Program-made: the position numbers and the translations under genes
Notes under the pieces: model-generated
Database searches by the model: none
Told to the model about the DNA's origin: nothing
What the model saw: the letters and a program-made list of their open reading frames with translations, nothing else
Origin: Trifolium pratense
Taxonomy: Eukaryota; Streptophyta; Magnoliopsida; Fabales; Fabaceae
DNA: 64,000 nucleotides
Direction: 5' to 3'
Assembly: GCF_020283565.1 (NCBI RefSeq)
Contig: NC_060064.1
Span: forward strand, 3,866,001-3,930,000
Shown here: positions 46,279-59,001 of the stretch, piece by piece
Numbering within the stretch: position 1 is the stretch's first letter
How the letters are laid out: each line of letters opens with the position of its first letter

Positions 46279-47597
46279 GTTCTCCTCCGGCTTCGGAAAA
46301 ACAACGGCTTCTCACGACAGTTGATATGAATTCGGTTGAAGATTAACCAATTCATACCAAAAATCACATCCATACCACTAAGTGGAATACACACTAAATC
46401 CATACCAAAATGCCTACCAAAAATGGTTACGAGGCAGTTACGACATACTCGTCGGGTAATCACTGAACCATTAGCAGGAGTTTCTATTTCCATCCTACCC
46501 GTCATATCCGTTAAAGGAATACTAAGACGCTTCGCACAATCCAAAGAAATAAAAGAATGCGTCGCTCCCGTATCTATAATCGCAATTAAAGGAGTGTTAT
46601 AGATGAAACACGTACCTCTAATGAGATTGTCCTCAAGGCTAGCATCCTCTCCACTCAAAGCAAACACCTTGCCCATCACCTTCTTGGGCTTCTTACAAGT
46701 CGGACTCTTGTGGCCTTCTTCACCACAGTTGAAACACACCACCTTTGTCCTACAAACCTCGGTCTTGTGGCCCAGCTTTCCACAATTCTTACACCTATCT
46801 CCTTTCTTAGGGCAATCATAAGACATATGACCCCTTTCTCCACAGTTGTAACAACTTCCATTCACCGGCTTCTTACCACCACTTGTATTACCCCTACCGC
46901 GGTTATCATAAGGTTTCCCGCGCTCTTGTCCTTTCCCTTTTCGGTCATTCACAGCCTTGTAGTAGTTCACCTTTGCCATACCATCTTCATCACAAATCCT
47001 ACTCTTGTTCACAAGGGTCGCAAAATCCCTTATCTGCGAAAATCCAATCATATGCTTGATGTCTGGACGTAGACCACTTTCAAACTTCACACACTTGTCG
47101 TTCTCCGCTTCCAAAGTGTTGTAATGCGGGCTAAACGCACACAAAGTCTCAAACTTGACGGCATAGTCAGCTACCGTCATATTTCCCTGTTTCAACTCCA
47201 TGAATTCCACCACTTTCTTATTCTTCACATCAACAGGAAAATACTTAACCAAAAATTCTCTTTTAAACATTGCCCATGGTATAGCCATACCACCGGGTCC
47301 TAGCCTCAACTTGGCATTCTTCCACCACACATTCGCTTCCTCACGCAACACATATGTTCCAAGGGTTGTCTTCCCTTCCTCGGAACAATCCATTGCTTCA
47401 AAAATTATCTCAAGTTCCTCCAGCCACTTATGAGCTCCATCCGGGTTGTAACCTCCGGTAAATGTTGGCGGTTTCTGCTTCATGAACCTTTCCAACCTCA
47501 TCTCTACCTCTCTTCCAGGTTGATGATCTCTAACCACAATGTTGGTGAGTGCGGCCAAAGCCTCCGCAATCTGAGCATTCGTTCTCGCAGCAGCCAT
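46269..47597 (-). CDS. Gag-protease of the chromovirus-like element
   Basis: ATG at 47597 (the frame is open to 47615 but the ATG is internal). The gag domain ([36 protein letters not shown]) is followed by three CCHC zinc knuckles ([42 protein letters not shown], from about residue 249). The aspartic protease has [11 protein letters not shown] (about residue 341). The frame ends with an out-of-place basic tail and stop at 46269. The pol frame, one base off, is open across the same place, so a 1-base indel in a short T-run most likely separates them. Confidence 0.85.
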   Translation of the reverse strand: MAAARTNAQIAEALAALTNIVVRDHQPGREVEMRLERFMKQKPPTFTGGYNPDGAHKWLEELEIIFEAMDCSEEGKTTLGTYVLREEANVWWKNAKLRLGPGGMAIPWAMFKREFLVKYFPVDVKNKKVVEFMELKQGNMTVADYAVKFETLCAFSPHYNTLEAENDKCVKFESGLRPDIKHMIGFSQIRDFATLVNKSRICDEDGMAKVNYYKAVNDRKGKGQERGKPYDNRGRGNTSGGKKPVNGSCYNCGERGHMSYDCPKKGDRCKNCGKLGHKTEVCRTKVVCFNCGEEGHKSPTCKKPKKVMGKVFALSGEDASLEDNLIRGTCFIYNTPLIAIIDTGATHSFISLDCAKRLSIPLTDMTGRMEIETPANGSVITRRVCRNCLVTIFGRHFGMDLVCIPLSGMDVIFGMNWLIFNRIHINCREKPLFFRSRRRTCI

Positions 47598-47705
47598 GAT
47601 TCCTGAACGAATCACAACTAGACGTTAGAAAGTACTAACAGTGTTCCCTACACATGCTCATACGGGGAAAAGAAAAGTCCTAATTGGTTCACACGAACCG
47701 ACCTG

Positions 47706-47717
47706 CTCTGATACCAC
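47706..47717 (-). promoter_or_regulatory. Primer-binding site, initiator Met tRNA
   Basis: TGGTATCAGAGC on the minus strand, four bases after the 5' LTR end. It is the standard primer site of plant Ty3/gypsy chromoviruses. Confidence 0.88.
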
Positions 47718-47721
47718 TATT

Positions 47722-49957
47722 GTAACACCCTAACCCGTACTACCCTTAAAAATGTAATTTTAAAGACTTTTCAACAAGTGTAAAGGCAGAGTGCCACGCG
47801 GTAATTAAAACACAAGCATACACACAGAGCATCATGAAATTTAACATGAAAAGCAACAGCGGATTCCAATCAAACCAAGCATGCATATATATACATATAT
47901 ATATACATAAGCCATATTCATCCCTAAGGATGTCACTTATACAAGAACTAGCATATCAAAAGGTAACACCGGTATACGATGAAATCCAAGCGTAACCCCG
48001 ACTCGATGTTACATTACCAGAGCATTCACTATTTACAAACTCTAGTCAAAAGCTAGTACTAAGAGGAGTAATCTATGCTAAGTCTCCTCACCAAAAGGTA
48101 TCTTCAACACCCAGCTAATACCGCAGTCTAAACGTCGGCACAGTCCTCAGCCTGAATATCTGAACCCCCAAAGGTCCAGCAAATAACACAAAGCAGAGAG
48201 TTAGAAAACATAATCGCATATCATACGAGCATAAGAAAAACCTTACACTTTCGAACTACATCATACATATTCTAACTCACGCCAAAACATCGCACTAAAC
48301 GATTATCAATTAATAAAGTTCAACACAATTCAACCAAATAATGTCACGTACCATTTATCAAATATATGCGCATTTACCCTAAGGTATCTAATGCCAATTA
48401 ATTCACTGTCATGCCATCCCTAGACATAACTAAATGCATGTGGTACCAAGATGTCTCACCAACGGTGGACCAAGAACAGTTTTATATCATGCTGGATATG
48501 TCGGAACTTACCGAACCATCTTATCTCCCTTGGATAAGCCAAAACAGTTTTATATCCTGTTGGATAGCAACTCCGGACTCATGGATTCATCTAATCCGAT
48601 CCTCGGCTTCATTATGGACACATAATCCATTTTCGTTATTGGAACCCAAGTTTCCAATGTTCACATACAATCATGAATGCATGTATGCATACACATATCA
48701 ACCATATGATATTCTCTAGCTCGAAGCTACTCTTTTATGAATGCGGGAACACAATCCTAACACATTCACTTAACATTGCAAATTAATGCCAAAACATAAC
48801 ATTGCTCACATTAAGCTACAACTTATTGCATACACGTTTATCAATCATATAACGATTAACAATAAGCATTAACAGTATCAACATGTATCAACAATCATGT
48901 AAGGATACTCTTAAACCATGTTACAAGTGCCTAATCACACTTATAAACATCAACAAGAATTGCTGTCACAGAGGCCTTCGCTAAGCGAAGCCTTAGCGAG
49001 ACTTGGCGAACCACACCAGGAAGTCACCTGCTCATAGCGAGCTTTGGCGAGCTTCAGCGAACTATTCGCTGAGCGAAGGCTTAGCGAGCCTAAGCGAACC
49101 TCACCAGGAAGTCACCTGCCCATAGCGAGCTTCGGCGAGATCCAGCGAACCTGTTCGCTACAGCGAACCCCTGGTCGCTTAGCGAACTACACCAGAAAGA
49201 AAATATCTGTTCTTGAGTTTCTAAGGCGGTTTAACCTCAAATCAACTCAAAAATTCATCCAAACATGTTATAAATTCATATAAACAGCCATTCCAAACAT
49301 ATATGGTATCAAGGAACATTAATCATCCCTTCCAAACATCCAAATACCTCTAATAATCAAAATCATGGCAATTTCTTGGGTTTTAAGTAACTTTCATAAA
49401 CTTAACAAAAATGATCCAAACACATACATATTTATCATGGAATCAAACTAGTGATTAACACATACAAAGTGATGATGAAGAACATCATACTCACATACAA
49501 AAGCTTAATCAAAATCTAAAAGAAATTGAGTGGGAGAGTTCGGGAACGGAGACATAGACAATCTCCCCCCTCCTTGTCACTCAAGAATCATGAATTCTAA
49601 TCTCTTACCTTAAGCAAAGATGATGATTCAAGCCTTCTCTTGCTCAAGCTTTCTCTCTTGATCCAAACCCTAGCTTAGCTCTTATGGTTTGCTCTTGCTC
49701 TACTCAAGGAAATGAAGTTATGATACTATTCATAAGTTGGACTTGCTACTTATACTACTTCTCATGTGTCATGAACCAAGCCCAAGTGGCTTAGGCCCAT
49801 GTCTCTCACGCCCCATTAAGCCCAAAACAAGGTTCTCGCGCCTAATAACTTACGATCAGCTAAATAATTATTCGTCGCTCACTAAAATAATAAAAGCCAA
49901 TTAATAAATAAAATAACATTTAATAAAATATACGAATACGAAAAATGGGTCGTTACA
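47722..49957 (-). repeat. 5' LTR of the chromovirus-like element, 2236 bp
   Basis: On the minus strand it begins TGTAACGACCC and ends GGGTGTTACA. It is AT-rich overall, with a cluster of AGCGAA/TTCGCT words at about 48970-49190 and an AT dinucleotide patch at about 47886-47912. The frames 48411-48719 and 49044-49283 on the plus strand have no domain and are regarded as chance. The matching 3' LTR is in the gap, so age cannot be estimated. Confidence 0.82.
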
Positions 49958-50107
49958 ATCAACTACTTGACATTTCAGCCAAAATTTCACCTCAAGGACC
50001 TTTTTAAAAGTTTTGGTATTTTATAGGGACTAAAATCAAACTTTTTTTTTGCAGTGGCTAAAATAAAAACAAGCCGTAATTGCAGGGACCGTTTCCATAT
50101 TTAAGCC
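49958..50107. mobile_element. Right-end fragment of a Mutator-like element
   Basis: The last 150 bp of the right inverted arm, beginning at the retrotransposon junction (ATCAACTACTTGACATTTCAG) and ending CATATTTAAGCC. The flanking sequence is TTAATTAGAAATA, carrying the same small insertion seen after the unit 7 element. This is the remainder of a unit whose left part is not in the window. Confidence 0.8.
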
Positions 50108-50853
50108 TTAATTAGAAATAATAGAATAACATATTTATTTGTTTAAAAAATTTAATAATATTATTATAGTATATATAAAAAATCATATATACGGGGTAAA
50201 CAATTTACATGTAAGCGAATTAATATTTAATTTCTTTTAGTTTCAAATGAATATTTAATACAGTATTAACTATAAATTTTGTATTTTTATTTAAAAAAAC
50301 TAATATTATTATAAAAAAAATGTTGATATTCGTTAAGTTTAATATTTAGAATATTAACCACTGGAATAAACTGTTTAAAAATAAAAATCTATGTTAAAAT
50401 GAATTTAACTATCTTATATTGTGACTTGAAGTTAAGTTTGTCATGTTGTGAACACATAAATATAAAGTTTCACAACAAAATAAAATTTAATTTTACCAAG
50501 AAAAAAATATAAAATTTATTAGTCAATATTAACCCGTGATGTTTGCACGTAATTTATACTAGTTAATATATTATTAGGCATGGAGTAAACATAACTAATG
50601 GTAACGTCATATGAAACTTTCAACAATGTCTTAAGGCAATTCACTAATCAAAACAACCAACAATCCAAGCTATGTATCAAGTGAAAATGCTACAACACTT
50701 TTATAAATAATATTACCAAGACATATTTTTTATAAATAAGATTAGAATGTGATACACGTCGGAACTTCTGAGATTATTATTACAACAAAATTAAAGAAAA
50801 ATAATCTATCACATAAACACTATTTGAAATTATTTGATTGTTAATTACATATA

Positions 50854-51330
50854 TTAGTTGTTCTTGCAGATTTCCTTGCAAGAATTCATAATCGCATCAA
50901 CACTACGAGCATCTGAAGAAACAAATACCAAAGTTATGTGAGAAACATCATAAATTAAATCGATACTACTAAGATTGACTTGATACCATTAAATATAATA
51001 ATTCATAAAAGAGGTTAAGTATATGTTCATACCAATATTAGCATTATTGGACTTGGAATAAGCACAACTTGTTGTACATTCATATGCAACTTTAGAGAAT
51101 GCGTGTGGACATATTGCATTACAACTCTTAATACATTTTATGTAACGTTTTGGAAAAAAGATACTGAATTGATCTTTACAGAAGACAGCACACCCCATAG
51201 TGCAGCGGATTATCCCCGTGACGCTATTTGTTGTCAAAGGAGTATCATCGGCATTTACCAAACCGAATATAATCATTGTCATAGTCATCAATGTAATCAT
51301 AACAATGTTTTTCATCTCACTCTTTGCCAT
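50854..51330 (-). CDS. Secreted 10-cysteine CX3C peptide, thionin-like, copy 7
   Basis: Exons 51330-51033 and 50912-50854; majority 118-residue protein. The intron has ACAAATACC where copies 2-6 have AAAAATACC, shared with copy 8. Confidence 0.85.
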
Positions 51331-52297
51331 AACTCTTTTTCGTGAGAAAAAATTGATATTTTGTTAATATATGTTTGATTGGATGATTTGAAGTTGAATA
51401 ACTATAACCTCCTTTTATAAGCAAATAACGATACATATTAAGTACATGTTCATAATTCATAAAATCTGCATCAAACTTGTAATGGAAATAGTAGCAACAT
51501 AATTACTAATCATGTAATAATTTAATTTATATTTATTGATTGTAATTTTTTTCATGATTCTTGCAGGTATATATCTACAAATGTCAACTTTGATTTAATA
51601 AATATGTTTAAAAAATTAATTTAATAATAATTACATAATATTTACATTAACTATGAAAATATTGAGAGAAGATAATTCTTTTAGGAGTAGTTGGTTAAAT
51701 TGATACTAGATTATAATTTTTTAAATACTTTAAACATAAACCAAGATATAATATACAACTATACACATTTAGAGATTACAACCAACAATTAATTTGTGCT
51801 TTCGTAAGAAAAAAAAAACTTTGTGCTAATGTGACGAAATTTTTATAGTACACTATAGCTTTTTCATTAGTGAAATATAGTGTATTAAAAAAATTATGTT
51901 TTTTTTTACATTTACAAGAATAAAGTTTCATATAATATAAAAAATATATTATTTATGTAAAAAGTAGTGGACCAGGCAGACGTTAACTTATGTTAAAAAA
52001 AATATATCTGTCTTATGTTATGGTGAGTTTGTTAATAAAAAAATTTTGCTACAAAAAAAAAATGTTTATGTTATGGTGAGCTTGTTGCTACTAAAAAAAA
52101 TTAAGAGTATTGTTGGTATTATGAATATAGATAGATAATCAATTAAAAAAATAATAGATTATTATATTCATTTCTTTTTTTAAAAAAAAGAAACCAACAA
52201 TGTTTGTAAAATTTATACAAAATCAAAAAATCTTATACACATGATGAATATCTTCCATGTAAATGAAAAAATGTCTGACTATAATATATTAGAAATA

Positions 52298-53457
52298 GGC
52301 TTAAATATGAAAACGATCCCTGCAATTACGGCTTGTTTTGATTTTAGTCCCTGCAAAAAAGAAGTTTGATTTTAGTCCCTGCAAAATACCAAAACTTTTG
52401 AAAAGGACCTTGAGGTGAATTTTTGGCTAACATGTCAAGTAATTGATGATTTGGCACATGCTGACTAAGATTTTTGATGATGTGGAATTAATAGTTAATT
52501 TTTATTTAAAAAATGGAAAATAACATGTCAGATTTTTTAAAAAATAAAATAAAGTGAAAAATAAAAATAGAAAATTACAATACACTTACAAAAAAAAATG
52601 TTAATATATTATTAGATTTAAAAAAATAAATTATCAAAATAGAAGAAAGAAATCACGTAAAGAAGAAAAACACAGTTTCTATTCATCTTCTTCAAACCGC
52701 ATAGGGGTTAATTTTATTTTAACGGTAAGAGGTTAATTGAAATTGAAAGTTAGGATAAGAAAGAGTTTTTGTTCATCATCTTCAAATTGTAGAGTTCTTC
52801 TTCGCGAGTTCTTCTATTGTTTGTTGTTGTTCATCTTCCTCAATTTTGTTTTTGTAATTTCGTTTTCTACTACTGGCTTTGTACATCACCGTGGGTAATT
52901 GACACCCACACACAGGAAGCTTTTCTACTGAAGAAGTAGAAGAACCACCTTTGCTACTCCACATCTTTTTTCTTCTTTGCGTGATTTATCCTTCAATCGC
53001 AACTTTGATTCATGAACCCTAATTTTTGCCCCTTTCTTCTTAGCGTGATTTCTTTCTTCTATTTTGATAATTTATTTATTGTCAAAATAAAATGTGATAA
53101 TTTATTTTGTTTTTTTAAATATAATATATTTTTTAATCTAATATATTAACTTTTTTTTTGTAAGTATATTAAATTTCTATTTTTATTTTTCAATATATTT
53201 TTTTTATAAAAAAAATTTGACATGTTATTTTCCATTTTTTTATTTTTAAATAAAAATTAACTGTTAATTTCACGTCATCAAAAATTCTAGTTAGCATCTG
53301 TCAAATCATCAACTACTTGACATTTCAGCCAAAATTTCACCTCAAGGACCTTTTTAAAAGTTTTGGTATTTTATAGGGACTAAAATCAAACTTTTTTTTT
53401 GCAGTGGCTAAAATCAAAACAAGCCGTAATTGCAGGGACCGTTTCCATATTTAAGCC
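52298..53457. mobile_element. Mutator-like element with long TIRs, unit 7
   Basis: Left duplication TTAGAAATA at 52289-52297. The right flank is TTAATTAGAAATA, i.e. the duplication with a small extra insertion. Internal frame open at 52782-52964 (one Ser to Thr change). Confidence 0.85.
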
Positions 53458-54203
53458 TTAATTAGAAATAATAGAATAACATATTTATTTGTTTAAAAAA
53501 TTTAATAATATTATTATAGTATATATAAAAAATCATATATACGGGGTAAACAATTTACATGTAAGCGAATTAATATTTAATTTCTTTTAGTTTCAAATGA
53601 ATATTTAATACAGTATTAACTATAAATTTTGTATTTTTATTTAAAAAAACTAATATTATTATAAAAAAAATGTTGATATTCGTTAAGTTTAATATTTAGA
53701 ATATTAACCACTGGAATAAACTGTTTAAAAATAAAAATCTATGTTAAAATGAATTTAACTATCTTATATTGTGACTTGAAGTTAAGTTTGTCATGTTGTG
53801 AACACATAAATATAAAGTTTCACAACAAAATAAAATTTAATTTTACCAAGAAAAAAATATAAAATTTATTAGTCAATATTAACCCGTGATTTTTGCACGT
53901 AATTTATACTAGTTAATATATTATTAGGCATGGAGTAAACATAACTAATGGTAACGTCATATGAAACTTTCAACAATGTCTTAAGGCAATTCACTAATCA
54001 AAACAACCAACAATCCAAGCTATGTATCAAGTGAAAATGCTACAACACTTTTATAAATAATATTACCAAGACATATTTTTTATAAATAAGATTAGAATGT
54101 GATACACGTCGGAACTTCTGAGATTATTATTACAACAAAATTAAAGAAAAATAATCTATCACATAAACACTATTTGAAATTATTTGATTGTTAATTACAT
54201 ATA

Positions 54204-54680
54204 TTAGTTGTTCTTGCAGATTTCCTTGCAAGAATTCATAATCGCATCAACACTACGAGCATCTGAAGAAACAAATACCAAAGTTATGTGAGAAACATCA
54301 TAAATTAAATCGATACTACTAAGATTGACTTGATACCATTAAATATAATAATTCATAAAAGAGGTTAAGTATATGTTCATACCAATATTAGCATTATTGG
54401 ACTTGGAATAAGCACAACTTGTTGTACATTCATATGCAACTTTAGAGAATGCGTGTGGACATATTGCATTACAACTCTTAATACATTTTATGTAACGTTT
54501 TGGAAAAAAGATACTGAATTGATCTTTACAGAAGACAGCACACCCCATAGTGCAGCGGATTATCCCCGTGACGCTATTTGTTGTCAAAGGAGTATCATCG
54601 GCATTTACCAAACCGAATATAATCATTGTCATAGTCATCAATGTAATCATAACAATGTTTTTCATCTCACTCTTTGCCAT
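54204..54680 (-). CDS. Secreted 10-cysteine CX3C peptide, thionin-like, copy 8
   Basis: Exons 54680-54383 and 54262-54204; majority 118-residue protein. Nearly identical to copy 7 through the whole unit, so these two are probably the most recent duplicates. Confidence 0.85.
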
Positions 54681-55648
54681 AACTCTTTTTCGTGAGAAAA
54701 AATTGATATTTTGTTAATATATGTTTGATTGGATGATTTGAAGTTGAATAACTATAACCTCCTTTTATAAGCAAATAACGATACATATTAAGTACATGTT
54801 CATAATTCATAAAATCTGCATCAAACTTGTAATGGAAATAGTAGCAACATAATTACTAATCATGTAATAATTTAATTTATATTTATTGATTGTAATTTTT
54901 TTCATGATTCTTGCAGGTATATATCTACAAATGTCAACTTTGATTTAATAAATATGTTTAAAAAATTAATTTAATAATAATTACATAATATTTACATTAA
55001 CTATGAAAATATTGAGAGAAGATAATTCTTTTAGGAGTAGTTGGTTAAATTGATACTAGATTATAATTTTTTAAATACTTTAAACATAAACCAAGATATA
55101 ATATACAACTATACACATTTAGAGATTACAACCAACAATTAATTTGTGCTTTCGTAAGAAAAAAAAAAACTTTGTGCTAATGTGACGAAATTTTTATAGT
55201 ACACTATAGCTTTTTCATTAGTGAAATATAGTGTATTAAAAAAATTATGTTTTTTTTTACATTTACAAGAATAAAGTTTCATATAATATAAAAAATATAT
55301 TATTTATGTAAAAAGTAGTGGACCAGGCAGACGTTAACTTATGTTAAAAAAAATATATCTGTCTTATGTTATGGTGAGTTTGTTAATAAAAAAATTTTGC
55401 TACAAAAAAAAAATGTTTATGTTATGGTGAGCTTGTTGCTACTAAAAAAAATTAAGAGTATTGTTGGTATTATGAATATAGATAGATAATCAATTAAAAA
55501 AATAATAGATTATTATATTCATTTCTTTTTTTAAAAAAAAGAAACCAACAATGTTTGTAAAATTTATACAAAATCAAAAAATCTTATACACATGATGAAT
55601 ATCTTCCATGTAAATGAAAAAATGTCTGACTATAATATATTAGAAATA

Positions 55649-56808
55649 GGCTTAAATATGAAAACGATCCCTGCAATTACGGCTTGTTTTGATTTTAGTC
55701 CCTGCAAAAAAGAAGTTTGATTTTAGTCCCTGCAAAATACCAAAACTTTTGAAAAGGACCTTGAGGTGAATTTTTGGCTAACATGTCAAGTAATTGATGA
55801 TTTGGCACATGCTGACTAAGATTTTTGATGATGTGGAATTAATAGTTAATTTTTATTTATAAAATGGAAAATAACATGTCAGATTTTTTAAAAAATAAAA
55901 TAAAGTGAAAAATAAAAATAGAAAATTACAATACACTTACAAAAAAAAATGTTAATATATTATTAGATTTAAAAAAATAAATTATCAAAATAGAAGAAAG
56001 AAATCACGCAAAGAAGAAAAACACAGTTTCTATTCATCTTCTTCAAACCGCATATGGGTTAATTTTATTTTAACGGTAAGAGGTTAATTGAAATTGAAAG
56101 TTAGGATAAGAAAGAGTTTTTGTTCATCATCTTCAAATTGTAGAGTTCTTCTTCGCGAGTTCTTCTATTGTTTGTTGTTGTTCATCTTCCTCAATTTTGT
56201 TTTTGTAATTTCGTTTTCTACTACTGGCTTTGTACATCACCGTGGGTAATTGACACCCACACACAGGAAGCTTTTCTACTGAAGAAGAAGAAGAACCACC
56301 TTTGCTACTCCACATCTTTTTTCTTCTTTGCGTGTTTTATCCTTCAATCGCAACTTTGATTCATGAACCCTAATTTTTGCCCCTTTCTTCTTAGCGTGAT
56401 TTCTTTCTTCTATTTTGATAATTTATTTATTGTCAAAATAAAATGTGATAATTTATTTTGTTTTTTTAAATATAATATATTTTTTAATCTAATATATTAA
56501 CTTTTTTTTTGTAAGTATATTAAATTTCTATTTTTATTTTTCAATATATTTTTTTTATAAAAAAAATTTGACATGTTATTTTCCATTTTTTTATTTTTAA
56601 ATAAAAATTAACTGTTAATTTCACGTCATCAAAAATTCTAGTTAGCATCTGTCAAATCATCAACTACTTGACATTTCAGCCAAAATTTCACCTCAAGGAC
56701 CTTTTTAAAAGTTTTGGTATTTTATAGGGACTAAAATCAAACTTTTTTTTTGCAGTGGCTAAAATCAAAACAAGCCGTAATTGCAGGGACCGTTTCCATA
56801 TTTAAGCC
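55649..56808. mobile_element. Mutator-like element with long TIRs, unit 8
   Basis: Duplication TTAGAAATA at 55640-55648 and 56809-56817. Internal frame open at 56133-56315. Confidence 0.85.
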
Positions 56809-57552
56809 TTAGAAATAATAGAATAACATATTTATTTGTTTAAAAAATTTAATAATATTATTATAGTATATATAAAAAATCATATATACGGGGTAAAAAA
56901 TTTACATGTAAGCGAATTAATATTTAATTTCTTTTAGTTTCAAATGAATATTTAATACAGTATTAACTATAAATTTTGTATTTTTATTTAAAAAAAAACT
57001 AATATTATTATAAAAAAAATGTTGATATTCGTTAAGTTTAATATTTAGAATATTAACCACTGTAATAAACTGTTTAAAAATAAAAATCTATGTTAAAATG
57101 AATTTAACTATCTTATATTGTGACTTGAAGTTAAGTTTGTCATGTTGTGAACACATAAATATAAAGTTTCACAACAAAATAAAATTTATTTTTACCAAGA
57201 AAAAAATATAAAATTTATTTGTCAATATTAACCCGTGATTTTTGCACGTAATTTATACTAGTTAATATATTATTAGGCATGGAGTAAACATAACTAATGG
57301 TAACGTCATATGAAACTTTCAACAATGTCTTAAGGCAATTCACTAATCAAAACAACCAACAATCCAAGCTATGTATCAAGTGAAAATGCTACAACACTTT
57401 TATAAATAATATTACCAAGACATATTTTTTATAAATAAGATTAGAATGTGATACACGTCGGAACTTCTGAGATTATTATTACAATAAAATTAAAGAAAAA
57501 TAATCTATCACATAAACACTATTTGAAATTATTTGATTGTTAATTACATATA

Positions 57553-58029
57553 TTAGTTGTTCTTGCAGATTTCCTTGCAAGAATTCATAATCGCATCAAC
57601 ACTACGAGCATCTGAAGAAAAAAATACCAAAGTTATGTGAGAAACATCATAAATTAAATCGATACTACTAAGATTGACTTGATACCATTAAATATAATAA
57701 TTCATAAAAGAGGTTAAGTATATGTTCATACCAATATTAGCATTATTGGACTTGGAATAAGCACAACTTGTTGTACATTCATATGCAACTTTAGAGAATG
57801 CGTGTGGACATATTGCATTACAACTCTTAATACATTTTATGTAACGTTTTGGAAAAAAGATACTGAATTGATCTTTACAGAAGACAGCACACCCCATAGT
57901 GCAGCGGATTATCCCCGTGACGCTATATGTTGTCAAAGGAGTATCATCGGCATTTACCAAACCGAATATAATCATTGTCATAGTCATCAATGTAATCATA
58001 ACAATGTTTTTCATCTCACTCTTTGCCAT
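57553..58029 (-). CDS. Secreted 10-cysteine CX3C peptide, thionin-like, copy 9
   Basis: Exons 58029-57732 and 57611-57553, 118 residues. One change from the majority: Asn35 to Tyr in the spacer between the signal peptide and the first cysteine. TATA box at 58111-58118. Confidence 0.85.
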
Positions 58030-59001
58030 AACTCTTTTTCGTGAGAAAAAATTGATATTTTGTTAATATATGTTTGATTGGATGATTTGAAGTTGAATAA
58101 CTATAACCTCCTTTTATAAGCAAATAACGATACATATTAAGTACATGTTCATAATTCATAAAATCTGCATCAAACTTGTAATGGAAATAGTAGCAACATA
58201 ATTACTAATCATGTAATAATTTAATTTATATTTATTGATTGTAATTTTTTTCATGATTCTTGCAGGTATATATCTACAAATGTCAACTTTGATTTAATAA
58301 ATATGTTTAAAAAATTGATTTAATAATAATTACATAATATTTACATTAACTATGAAAATATTGAGAGAAGATAATTCTTTTAGGAGTAGTTGGTTAAATT
58401 GATACTAGATTATAATTTTTTAAATACTTTAAACATAAACCAAGATATAATATACAACTATACACATTTAGAGATTACAACCAACAATTAATTTGTGCTT
58501 TCGTAATAAAAAAAAAACTTTCTGCTAATGTGACGAAATTTTTATAGTACACTATAGCTTTTTCATTAGTGAAATATAGTGTATTAAAAAAATTATGTTT
58601 TTTTTTTTACATTTACAAGAATAAAGTTTCATATAATATAAAAAATATATTATTTATGTAAAAAGTAGTGGACCAGGCAGGCGTTAACTTATGTTAAAAA
58701 AAATATATATGTCTTATGTTATGGTGAGTTTGTTAATAAAAAAAATTTGCTGCAAAAATAAAAATGTGTTTATGTTATGGTGAGTTTGTTGCTACTAAAA
58801 AAAATTAAGAGTATTGTTGGTATTATGAATATAGATAGATAATCAATTAAAAAAATAATAGATTATTATATTCATTTCTTTTTTTAAAAAAAAGAAACCA
58901 ACAATGTTTGTAAAATTTATACAAAATCAAAAAATCTTATACACATGATGAATATCTTCCATGTAAATGAAAAAATGTCTGACTATAATATATTAGAAAT
59001 A

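Larger units (their letters stand above)
44266..49957 (-). mobile_element. Ty3/gypsy retrotransposon, chromovirus-like (Tekay-type), 3' part lost in gap
   Basis: Minus-strand element: 5' LTR 47722-49957, primer-binding site complementary to initiator Met tRNA (47706-47717), gag-protease 47597-46269, RT-RNase H-integrase 46278 to the gap edge. The rest of integrase and the 3' LTR are not present. A long LTR, an iMet primer site and three CCHC knuckles fit the Tekay/Del group of chromoviruses. A chromodomain cannot be checked because that part is missing. The element interrupts the right inverted arm of a Mutator-like element at the ATCAACTAC position of the unit. Confidence 0.85.

Noticed and set aside
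48411..49283. Plus-strand frames inside the long LTR
   Set aside because: No domain, and the position inside an LTR makes a gene unlikely.
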